The notes beneath the pieces are model-generated. The model made no database searches. It had not been told where the DNA came from and saw only the letters and a program-made list of their open reading frames with translations. Both the position numbers and the translations under genes were made by a program. Positions 11,819 to 21,786 of a stretch of DNA of 64,000 nt are shown piece by piece. This stretch comes from Pseudopyrenochaeta lycopersici (Eukaryota; Ascomycota; Dothideomycetes; Pleosporales; Pseudopyrenochaetaceae). The stretch is taken from NCBI GenBank assembly GCA_003313425.1, contig NHZP01000002.1:124001-188000 (forward strand), given 5' to 3'. The number at the start of each line of letters is the position of its first letter. The stretch's first letter is position 1.

Positions 11819-12379
11819 ATGCGCAAGCTTCGCTACAACGTCGCTTCAACTCTTGATGGCTTCATCGCATCATCAGATCACACAACAAGTTGGATCGTTG
11901 ACGACGCCAGTATCGACTTTACTCGCCTCTACGCTCAGTTCTCAACTTTTATCATGGGCCGACACACATACGAGACTATGCTCTCATTCGGCGCATCCAA
12001 TCCTTTGAAGTCAAAGTCAGTTTTTGTCGTTAGTCGCACTATGAATCCCGACCAGCAGCCAGGCGTTGAAGTCATCAGGGACGATGTCATCAACTATGTA
12101 AAAAGGTTGAAGACAGAGGAAGCTGGAGAAGGTAAAGATATCTGGCTCATGGGCGGGGGTGCTTTGGTCGGGTTGTTTTTGAAGGAGAGGTTAGTGGATA
12201 GTGTGGAGGTAGCGATCATGCCTGTTGTGCTTGGCGAGGGAGTGAAGATCATTCATCTCCCTGCTGCGGGAGAGTCAAGAGAGGGTAAGAAATGTACAAG
12301 GTGGACCTTGAAACTTGAAGAGTGTGAAAAGAAAGACAGCGGGATTATAATGACAAGATATGGGGTTTTTTATGAATGA
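11819..12379 (+). CDS. RibD C-terminal / dihydrofolate-reductase-like protein
   Basis: Single-exon protein of 186 aa, the normal length for a stand-alone RibD_C (DHFR-fold) domain. Residues 10-17 STLDGFIA form the first strand and substrate-side loop. MGRHTYETM (residues ~46-54) is the family's G-R-x-T/S-Y/F motif. IWLMGGGALVGLFLKERLVD (residues ~109-128) is the nucleotide-binding Gly-rich loop and helix, followed by the MPVVLGEGVKI strand. Family members are NADPH-dependent reductases; the substrate here cannot be told from sequence, and bona fide riboflavin biosynthesis is not implied. No signal peptide, so cytosolic. The start at 11819 follows CTCAAG with no upstream in-frame ATG close by. 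It is an isolated intact gene between decayed transposons. Confidence 0.85.
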   Translation: MRKLRYNVASTLDGFIASSDHTTSWIVDDASIDFTRLYAQFSTFIMGRHTYETMLSFGASNPLKSKSVFVVSRTMNPDQQPGVEVIRDDVINYVKRLKTEEAGEGKDIWLMGGGALVGLFLKERLVDSVEVAIMPVVLGEGVKIIHLPAAGESREGKKCTRWTLKLEECEKKDSGIIMTRYGVFYE

Positions 12380-15242
12380 TGAGTTTAAAGCATCGTTGTG
12401 GAGTGATGTACCAGCACCCCGAAGGCGCCGAGCATTAGTTTTCATAGACTCTAGTTCAAGCTGCTTAGTAATTTACTACTGTAAGTGAGGATTAGATGGA
12501 GGTATTATCAGTTGTGTAAGATCTCCCTAGATGATTAGACGAGATCAGTTGAGGTGTTCCACAAGCGAGCCAGTCTACTAGCAAATCAGTTGATTTGGCT
12601 CCTCTTGACATAACACGTGCAGCGAGGCGATAAATTTTCCGAAGGACCAAAATATGTCGCTTGGGTCACAGGCAATATACGAGGCTGGATAGAACACACT
12701 TTAACGCCAGCTTCACCAGAGCACTAGGGTTAGGGATTACGCTAGCAGCGATGTATGCGATACTAGTTTACGATCAATATAGTCAAGAGTAATAACTTCA
12801 CCTCCGCTCACTGAGACTGCGGACTGCATGTTAAAGTTACACATCTTTAAAACACGAAAAAGATTGCCAAAGTGAGTCCCGCATTATTTAGCTTTTATAG
12901 CGTGTGCGCAAGCATTACTGAAATGGCGGAGTAAGATATGGAAGCATCTAAACTTCGATCTTCGTGTGTAGAAAGACTACTTTCGAGGTTTGAGCGGTGC
13001 CCATGTCGCGGCAGTCCTTGCCCTCCATCCTTCATCCCACTCCTGGCCACTTTTTGATTGCGCCAATGTGGTTGCACCCGCCCTTCGTCTGCATGTTCTC
13101 TTGTGCATACTGTCGCTTTCCATGTTATTGCCTTGCCTGTGAAGACCTTCGCTCATCATGTGCTCCATACAGTACTTATGGTAACTTAAGGAGCATACCT
13201 TCAACGAGACTGCAGTAATGGATTCGCATGTTACGAAGCTACTTGAGCAATATAAGAAACTGAAGTATATTCCTGCACACGAGCGTTGTTAAGTCATGTT
13301 TGGTTTCTTGTGGGAATGTTAAAATTCTAGCACAGGTTACTCAGCGGATACTGAAGGCGAGCTTCGTGCAGAGGATAGTATATTTGTTATCGCTGGGTTC
13401 TATACTACCAATGGCATCCTTGCTAGCATCTTCTGGCACTATTCAGAGCGCTAAAGGTGTTGGTGGAATTTAGTTGACGAGTTGTAAAGAGCATTGAAGA
13501 CAGCAGAATATGTTATGTACGGTCCAACGCTTATAGGGTTATGGGTGCATGTACCTTTGCGCGTGTACTGATGAGGAAATGGGTCTTGTTCCCTCTGAGT
13601 CCAGTGAGCCACCCACCCCCCACCAAAAGACGCCCTTGCCGGTGGTATTGACGTCCCGAATGACTATCACCCCAAAAGTGTTATAGTTGGCACGCTGGAA
13701 AACCCAGACGGCATTTCTCACGACCGTAGCGTACAATGTCCACATTTATGGCAGCGCGAACTTGGTATCCGCTGTGGCTGCGAACAGACTGCTGCGGTTC
13801 CTCCGAGGAGCCAATTTTCCACAATTTGTCATACAGTTATATGAGTCAAAGATTGGAATCTACTGAAGTGGAAGCATCTTCACCTTTCCCAGTCTTGCTC
13901 GGGTTCCTCTACCGTGGTACTTCTTCTATAGAAGCCGACAGCTGAGACAGAAAAGCTATTATCTGGCGAATACCAACTAATTACTGTTTGCCCATAGCCC
14001 ATTTTGGCAGAATAGGGGTTCCCTGGCCAATACTTGCCTCACACACCATTGCACAGTTCGTGCGGATACGAATATGGCATCGATAGGGATCTCCAGGGAG
14101 GTTCAGGCACAAGACAACCTTGGCACGAGAGGAGCATGTAAGTATTATAATATCGAATTGTATATTCCGCCCAGGATTGATCTCCAGATTATGTTAAATG
14201 ACTATGAAGAAAACGCAAAGTGTTACCATGATCAGCACCTGCAGCTTCATCCGGCGGAACAATTTTGCTGTCCTTTTGAACGCATGTCTCTGACATTGAC
14301 GAGAGTGGACACTAGCTCTCTGTCAAAAGAGCAAATTTGACTGATTTATTGTCTGGCATTGTGCTGAGTATGTACTCTCGGCATTGCCTGCTCATGACTG
14401 GCAGTGCTTGGGGCTTGATCTTATCGCTTTCTAAAAACTCCACAGTATCTCATATCTCCGACTTGATATTTCTGGTTAACCTCTTGACGAACCAAACATC
14501 TCGTCCGCATTCCAGAGCGCTCGATTACGATTGGTAAGTAGAGTTCGAGTGAAGAGCTCCAATGGTGCCCCGAATGTCTGAGCTAAGCAGAACGGTGTCA
14601 GAATGAACATTGAATTAACATGGTAGCCGTAATGGGTTCATGGGACCATTCCAGCTTAAAGAATGAGCAGCTTCATAGAAGCTGTAGGTCCCTGCAGAAG
14701 AACGTGCGAGACAGTGCATAGCATCTGCGATACCTAGGGCGGGATCCGCGCCAACACAATCGGTAGACAACGTCGTCCTTTACTGCGGTAGTGTTTGGTA
14801 TGAACGCAAAAGAAATAACGGGACCCCATTTTATTAACTATAAGATATTTTTAAGACTATGTGTGAGCTGCACGCGGCTCATACCTCGTTCGATTAAGGA
14901 GATCTTGTATAGTCCACCCCGCTATTGGAGTGCTCCGAAATGCTCTGCTTCGTACCTACCACAATGCTCTCCACGATTTCTCAGTGCTATCCGGAGTAGG
15001 ATCGAGTTACCTAAGATCGGGACAGATAGTAAATTGGGCCTTCTGATGACGCTCCAAATGAAAAGCCTTTGCGGGATGGGACGCAAGATGCCGAAGAACG
15101 GTGCGCGCCGTAAACGCTATAAACTAAACCAGATCATTCATTGTCCTTTTACAAATGTAGCGGAAAGTCTCCACACTTCTTGAGAACCTGACACGGTGTA
15201 AGACTACTTCTCAATACTAAAAAGTATCTAGGCAGGTCTCGC
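12380..15242. other. Gene-poor stretch, nothing recognised
   Basis: Nearly 2.9 kb of ordinary composition with only short frames on both strands (for example 14074-14340 and 14791-15183 on plus). None has a domain, signal peptide or convincing splice pairs that I can defend. It could be old non-coding DNA or eroded genes. Confidence 0.5.
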
Positions 15243-15647
15243 TTGCACTTTCTACAAAAGCTAAGCGCTAACACTGCGTCTCTGTACCGCGTGCTTACAC
15301 CGCCTATAATTGCAAGTTTGAACGAGAATTCTACAGTCTTGCCTAATGAGGAGCTAAAATTGAGTGCGTTTGCCACAGAAGTAGCTTCTATACCCGTGGC
15401 GGGCATAGCGATTGAGAGCAATAATCCTAACGAAAGGCTTACCGACCTCTCCAATCTTCAACGTCTTTTCCACAGAGTCAATGATTTCTTCTCCAAATAA
15501 CGACTACCCACTGTATGGTTAGTGGTAGCCTCGATGGTATTCGTTTGGAAGAAACCTGCAGTGATCCAAAATCTGGAAGCCTTCAGCAAAGAAATTAGAT
15601 GGAAATTTCACAACCTGGAGGAAAATTCAAAGAGTTTATCCGCTTAA
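15243..15647 (+). pseudogene. Coding-like stretch with internal stop, next to transposon
   Basis: One plus frame reads through 15243-15647 with a single in-frame TAA at about 15498-15500. Before it are segments such as LPNEELKLSAFATEVASIP, after it KKPAVIQNLEAFSKEIRW. Composition is protein-like and helical, and the Fot1-like element begins eight bases further on. I do not recognise the family. It may be a broken gene, with the TAA consistent with a mutated CAA, or chance. Confidence 0.25.
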
Positions 15648-15654
15648 GATGTTA

Positions 15655-16913
15655 ACGTGTCCCTCAAGCGAGCGCCACGCACAAGCGAGCGCCGCACCCT
15701 ACCAAGTTTAAGCACCTCTCTTATCTTAACGTATAATAGCTTAATACTACACTCTTTAAATACCTTTAAATAAGCAGATATCTAGCTTACTATCTTAGCT
15801 ATTTATATATATTAAATTAATAGTAACTAGCCTACTATAGTAATCTTTAATATATCTAAAAGAATAATCTATTACTAACACGCTAGAACTACTACTTAAC
15901 GTAATTACTAACCTAACTTAAGGAAGCTTACCTAGCTAAAAGAAGAAGTAATAGTTAATTATATACTTAATCTAGATTAATGTAGATTTCTGCCTATATA
16001 CGTAGCTATACGTAATATAGCTAGATAGAGAGCTTAATTAAGGCCTACATTAACTATATAACTAAGCTTAAATTTCTACTTACTTTTAAAGTAGTATTTA
16101 ATTAAGCTTTTACTATAGTTAATATACGCTTAGAATTTTAAAGAGTAGGCCTTATTCCTCTCTAGTTAGACGTTATCTTATTAAGGCTAGATATCTAGCT
16201 ACGTACGCTATTACTAGTAGCTTAGTTAGGAGCTTAGTTAGGAGCTCAGAAAGGAACTTAGCTAGGAGCTTAGCTAGGAGCTTAGCTAGGAGCTTAGCTA
16301 GGAGCTTAACTAGGAGCTTAACTAAGAGCTAAGTAAGGAGCTTAGTAAGGAGCTTACTAAGAAGCTCTCTAGGAGCCTTAAATACTAAGAAACCTACGTA
16401 AGTTTAAGCCTTAATTAACTCTAATTAGTAACTACGTTTAATAGTATAAGGGCTTATTACTAGCCTTAATTATTAAAGCGCTTAATAAGTTTATAAAGGG
16501 GGCTATAGTAAGGGTATATAGAGCTAAGCTAATAGAAGTTAAGATTAATAGCCTTAAGAAGGCTAATAAGGTAGTAACTTAGTAAAAGTAGTATAAGAGA
16601 AAAGAGATTTAGAAGAGAGGAGTCTTAATAAAGAGAGTTAGAGAGGATATAGCTACTTAATAAGAGGCATATTAACAGATTAGGCGTAAAATACGTTAAA
16701 GTAGGGAGTAAGTAGGCCTTAGCAGCTAGGCTCTATCGTGCTGTAAAAGTTACAAAGAGACTAGGCATAACTCGCGCACGTGTAAAACAGTACTATAGGT
16801 ACTACTTAAGCTTGCATAGTAATATCTATAGAGCACTTGAATTTATGGTTGAGCTGTACGCTAGTAGAGGTGCTCAAACTTGATGGGGTGCGGCGCTCGC
16901 TTGTGGGACACGT
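15655..16913 (+). mobile_element. Fot1/pogo-like DNA transposon, internally deleted and RIP-degraded
   Basis: The left end begins ACGTGTCCCTCAAGCGAGCG and the right end, reverse-complemented, begins ACGTGTCCCACAAGCGAGCG. The arms agree over about 60 bp to AGCACCTCT. TA flanks both sides (15653-15654, 16914-16915). The interior is TA-rich. Near 16490-16800 the plus strand still shows the C-terminal signature of fungal Fot1/pogo transposases: a helical Lys/Arg-rich region, then a zinc-knuckle-like tail with Cys, Lys, His and RTCK. Stops are TAA/TAG. At 1259 bp it is shorter than full Fot1 elements (about 1.9 kb), so the catalytic DDE part appears deleted or unrecognisable. Confidence 0.75.
16216..16378 (+). 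repeat. 12-bp tandem repeat inside Fot1-like element
   Basis: About a dozen imperfect copies of AGGAGCTTAGCT run head to tail, varying at TTAGTTAGG, TTAACTAAG and similar. It lies within the transposon body and probably arose by slippage. It is not a CRISPR array, because there are no spacers. Confidence 0.8.
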
Positions 16914-16915
16914 TA

Positions 16916-17348
16916 TGAGCAGCGTATTTTTGAGAATCTCGATGACAATTTGTTCGCTTCTTAGATACCAGTCGGCGGAATCATAAAGCTCCAAGAGACT
17001 CCTCCGCGTTTGTTCTGTCTGCGAAAGAGAGTACTTTCATTGTTCTTGTGGGGTCCTTTAAAACCTTCCCTTGACCATAGCAGAGTAAGTTGTGATTGGG
17101 TAAGTTGTGATTGGAATCTAGACCACAGTAAGACTAAACAGTCCCAGATGTCTCATAGATCTACGACAGAATTAAACCAATTTGAACCCATCCTAAGATT
17201 ATGCGGGTAACGGAAATCGAGTCGATAGTCATTTTAAACTAATCTGCGTGGCGCTGCTATACCTAGTCAGGAATTATATCCTATATGACTGTGTTTTTGA
17301 ATTGAGCAGACAATCTTATTGGCTGGCGATGCTCCTATACCCCTGTAA
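16916..17348. other. Intergenic
   Basis: No gene supported. It contains a 14-bp direct repeat, GTAAGTTGTGATTG, at about 17086-17112. Confidence 0.4.
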
Positions 17349-17466
17349 GGCAGTCAACACGCACAGTTGGGACGGTCTTAGTTGAAGAAACTCAAATTAA
17401 AAGGAAATGGACAAAATAGCAGATACCTCTCACCTTCGGGGGAGAGGTGCTGCCTATATACATGAG
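17349..17466 (+). repeat. Structured dispersed repeat, copy B
   Basis: Direct-orientation relative of 11533-11655. The hairpin at 17426-17449 has stem ACCTCTC/GAGAGGT, then a C(TTCG)G loop, and is enclosed by GCAG..CTGCC as in copy A. The closing pair is A-T here and G-C in copy A, so pairing is kept although both bases differ. Confidence 0.6.
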
Positions 17467-17502
17467 CTAGAGCAGGCTAGTCCCGATCCAGTTACCTAGC
17501 TT

Positions 17503-17671
17503 GGTGAAAGGTAAGAGGTAACAGTTACCTTTCACCTGCGTCTAGTAACTTGGCAGGATCGTTACCTTTCACCTGCGTCTAGTAACTTGGCAGGATCGTT
17601 ACCTTTCACCTGCGTCTAGTAACTTGGAAGGATTGAACCCTTTCACCTGCGTCTAGTAACCTGAAAGGATT
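17503..17671 (+). repeat. Minisatellite, 4 x 37 bp, headed by a hairpin
   Basis: Four consecutive 37-bp units (17524-17560, 17561-17597, 17598-17634, 17635-17671) starting GTTACCTTTCACCTGCGTCT. Units 1 and 2 are identical; units 3 and 4 drift. Just upstream, GGTGAAAGGTAA (17503-17514) is the exact inverted complement of TTACCTTTCACC in unit 1, so the array begins with a possible 12-bp stem. No coding frame runs through it. Confidence 0.85.
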
Positions 17672-18821
17672 GAACCCTGACAACCCCTAGTGTAAAGCGG
17701 TACCGGGCTTTTCACTATAATCTTCCCATAAAGTTAAGGTTATACAATGTATAGATTTATAAAGGAAGAAAGTATTAGGAGTATACCAGTTTATTATGAT
17801 TTATAGTCTGTGTCTCTTATTATATATACATGGTAGGTTGGGTACAGCTAGCATGAAAGACGGTGTTTGTTGGCTCAGAACAACGATTAGTTTATCCTTG
17901 AGAACAGGAACGGTGTTTGGTACCGTCACTAATAGTGCATGAACGAAATATTGTTTTTATAATTGGTAACAGCATAACAGTACAATTTGAGGATATAAAG
18001 ATTTACAATTGGCGTATTTGCCCTGATTTATGATCGGCATTCAGTCTCTGTAGAGCCAAGCTCATAGTGTCACTCATGTGTCGAATTGAGCAGCAGAAAT
18101 AGTAGTAAGCGTAGCAATGCAAGGCATTGAACGTGAGTGCTCGCTAAACTTCGATAATCTGGCTTTATAGGGGCGTTATAGAGAGCTACTCGATATAAAT
18201 TGCGGTTTCGAAAAATGGTGTAGAAATATAGCTTCGTTAACCCATGAAGGACAGACTACAGATTTTGCATAGTGAAATCGTCTGGTGACGAGGCGTATCT
18301 CTAGACCAAGAGGTTATGTTGATTAAGCGAAACGTAAGGATTCTTTCAAAAACGACTGATCTTAACCAGCGCTGCTTGCGCTATTTACTCACGTCGTATT
18401 CTCACATTATTTCCCCGCCTTAAATGCATAGAATTTTACGAGCTCTGCGCACTATGATGTAGCTATTTTCTATTTTCAGTCAATCTGCAAACCTTGAGGT
18501 GCCGGGCGGGGTTAGTCAAGTGGCTCGTATTCACTGATGGATTCTGGTCTAAACCTAAATGAGTATAAGATAATGTTTCATGATAGTGATCGACAAATGG
18601 TGCGTTACAATGACGCGAGCCCATAACACATTTATCCTCTGTTTAGCGCCAGTACGCCGTATTACTGCAAGCTATCAAAGAAAGCCGCGTCAGCTGGTGT
18701 GCAAGGGTTGGTATTTATTCCTCGCACAGCTTCCTCTTTGATTTGGCTTTTCCCACACCCACATCAATTTCAATCTCAATTCGTCCCAAACTCGAAAGAA
18801 CCCCAAGAGAAGACCAACAAC
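17672..18821. other. Intergenic upstream of MARVEL-like gene
   Basis: No gene supported. It should contain the promoter and leader of the gene starting at 18822. An in-frame upstream ATG at 18699 exists but gives a non-conserved-looking extension. Confidence 0.5.
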
Positions 18822-19574
18822 ATGGGCAGAATCGAGAAGATTAACAATGCAGGCAAAACTGAGGAGCCAGACAACGCAGGCAAAACCGAGAAGTCGTACA
18901 GCGCAGATAAAGAAAGCATAGCTGGATCCGACTGTGAAAGTGTTGATTCCGCTTCGATTTTTTCCAAACCATCGACGCTGCCTCCACCCTATTTCAAGAC
19001 TCGGTTCATCAAACCAGGCTCCTTCAAAGACGCTCTCCATGTTTGGCGCGACGAGCCCTCCGTGTCGCTCTTCAGACTGACCATCAGGCTCCTACAATTC
19101 GCGTTCGCCCTTGCTTCGGGGGTTTCCTACGCTATCGAGCTCCACCACGATTACTCTGCCTCAAACACCAATTTCATTTTTGCAGAGGTCGTCTTCGGGC
19201 TCACGCTCTTGACTATAATCATCGACAGTGTCACCGTACGGCATTATCAGTTCATCTGGGCTATCGACTGGACAATGACGGTTTTATGGATCGCCTGCTT
19301 TGGCGTCTTCTATGGAGTGTATCTAGATGGCGAGGTTCCTGCAGACTACGCAGTAGTAGACTTTGGGCGCATGAAATTTGCTGGCTGGTGCAACCTCGTC
19401 AATGCACTACTCTGGTTATGTAGCGCACTGTTCTCGTCGGTAATGTGTTTCTCTGGAATCAAGGCTGCCGTGGAAGGAAAGATAGAGAAGAGAAGACAGA
19501 GGAAGGAAGATGAAAAAGCTGGCAACAAAATTGAAAAGATGGAGAACGGCACTGTTTCAGCAAGTTACATGTAG
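18822..19574 (+). CDS. MARVEL-like four-transmembrane protein
   Basis: Single-exon, 250 aa from the ATG at 18822, chosen because AACAACATGG is a good fungal start context. The upstream ATG at 18699 would add 41 residues. The N-terminal ~75 residues are hydrophilic and carry imperfect repeats around NNAGKTEE and DNAGKTEK. Four hydrophobic helices follow: around LLQFAFALASGVSYAIEL, FAEVVFGLTLLTIIIDSV, WTMTVLWIACFGVFYGVYL and NLVNALLWLCSALFSSVM. A Lys/Glu-rich C-tail ends the protein. Four-helix topology with cytosolic ends is the fungal MARVEL-like layout, a family linked to membrane apposition and vesicle trafficking. The specific role is unknown, and the family call rests on topology rather than a diagnostic motif. 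Confidence 0.75.
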   Translation: MGRIEKINNAGKTEEPDNAGKTEKSYSADKESIAGSDCESVDSASIFSKPSTLPPPYFKTRFIKPGSFKDALHVWRDEPSVSLFRLTIRLLQFAFALASGVSYAIELHHDYSASNTNFIFAEVVFGLTLLTIIIDSVTVRHYQFIWAIDWTMTVLWIACFGVFYGVYLDGEVPADYAVVDFGRMKFAGWCNLVNALLWLCSALFSSVMCFSGIKAAVEGKIEKRRQRKEDEKAGNKIEKMENGTVSASYM

Positions 19575-21786
19575 ATGTTTTCACAGACATCGCAATGATG
19601 CCCAGGATAGCCGGGACTAGTCCTTCATTTGCAACCTTAGTTCACTCAAGGCATTTTGCGACCTACAATTTGTTCTTGTGCGTGTTTTGACCCGCGTCTT
19701 ATCATGAAGTCTTAAGACCAAGCTGTACAGCCTGATTAGAGAGCGAATACATCCTATTACATGCTGCCTATTATACAAGACTTGCTAGATACGTCTAAGC
19801 TGGAAGTCGGCGTCGACTAAGTTCCTTTGCAACCACAGCACTCTTTACACCCAATGCCTGTCACGCCCATGTCCCCGCTGCGTTTGGGTCCCCATAAACT
19901 GCTCCAGCACACTACACCGCCTATTCATTGCTATCTGCACAAAGTCTCTTCGCACCTTTAGAACATGCACGACGTATGCCATAAATATCGCCACGACTTT
20001 AAAACTACCAGGGGTGTCTTACCGCAGCCAGGATAGGGTAAAAGGACCAAGGTTACGAATTCATAGAATAACAAGACAAGGTAGGAGTATAAAACCACGA
20101 AGAACAAAGACGGACTAGAGAAAGCAGTGATCGGGACTACGCGCAGGACAATGTCTACGCCAGAAATAAGAAGAAGGCGTCTGATTACGATATAATTAAA
20201 TGCTATACTTTAACAAAGTTGAAACATTAGAGGCGAGTCGTTCATAGCATAAGGATAGTAAAGCGTGGTAGCAGGTAACCTAGATTGACGAAGTCGGCGA
20301 TGTTCCAGTGTGCCCTTGATTTTTTATTGTCCACTGCTGGATTCGGCATCCTTGTCCCTTTCTGTTGCGTTCTATGTCTCTGTCGTTTTTTACGCATCGT
20401 GTTTACTGTCGCGTGTTCTGCACATTACTTAACCTTGATTCTCCTGTGCAACTGTGCTTTCCATCGACTTTCTAATCATAATAGATCGCGTTTATGTCTT
20501 GCTCTGCAGAGTCACTTCACTCTCAGTGCTGTGGCTACTTACATCATTACCTAATTTCATTTTCACTTTGCTATCGCTCAAAATCGTGCGCGGGTAATCA
20601 GCCACCAGCATCAAGATACGTTTGAGGAAATGTACAGGTTTCTCGCGACAGTCGAGCGTCTCCAAACATATGTCACGACACAGATTGCCCTATTCAGGTT
20701 GTATTGTGATTTAAATTTCTATGATCGTAAGTGGATTAGCAGGTTGTACTTTATATGTGAATATAAGGTATCGAAGCGAATGACATTGGTGAGAATACAA
20801 ATGAAGAACGCCTTTAGGGTGACCTTGAGTCAGTAACACTAGGCGCCTGAGCTGCACCTAGCTGCGTTGTCTACTATTTTTGTAAGTCATAAAGTTTAGC
20901 TTATACCGTTTACTATATCGCATAGGTTTTTGGCCATCTCACCTGCATCCGCAATCATCGTTGTCAATGCAGAAAGTTAATTTTCTGAAGCTTCAATACC
21001 TCGCGAATAATCCTCTTGATGAGAAAGAAAAGCCTCGCCAGGTGCTCCTAAGTTGGAGCTGCATTCCAGTTGTGCAGAAATCCAATCATTACTATGAAGC
21101 CGTGAAGAGCGTTACACGGCGCGTATTTTTTTTTTTTGATCTGGCGACGGCCCGCTGTCCTCGTTCAATGTTATAGGTGATAAACACAGAAACTCTCATT
21201 GCTTCGCAAAACTTACTGAACGCTGATGCACTGGGATAAAATTGATAAATCGAACTCGACTCAATCCTTTATCTGGCGCGTATCCACGTTAAACATTACA
21301 TCGCAAATCTCTTGAGGCTTGGTCCGATGGCTTCGCGTGGCTGGCTGCCCCAGGTCCAGCCCCGCGCGTCGTGCCGTTCCCGAAAGACGCCTTGCCCTAA
21401 GCATATTGGCGAAGAGCAGTACGTACAGCTCAGCTAGCCTACAACTCCACATCCGTTAGTTGATGCCACACTCAGCCAGCCGTGACCTGGACTTCATTCG
21501 AATTCACGCATTCGAAGTTGCTTCAATGTAAGACCACGTGCATTGACTTCAGCTAATGCAAGGCAGCGTAGTCATACGAGTTTCAGCTTACCATATTATC
21601 GAGGTTACATGCTGATCCACACATGATGAGCACAACAGCAGTCTCGAACATAAAAGGACTCTATCAGCCCATAATCTGGATTTATTCACAGTCTTCTCGC
21701 CGATCTGAGCTTCACGAGAATACTGGAAGACGTTCAAAGCTGAACACAGTAATAGTTTTTGATCCATCTTTGAACAGCCAATAAAT
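19575..21786. other. Intergenic, nothing recognised
   Basis: Over 2 kb with only short unremarkable frames. A 13-T run lies near 21127-21139. The 3' end should contain the tyrosinase promoter. Confidence 0.5.

Noticed and set aside
16216..16378. Regular short repeats considered as a CRISPR-like array
   Set aside because: Contiguous 12-bp units without spacers, in a eukaryotic transposon.
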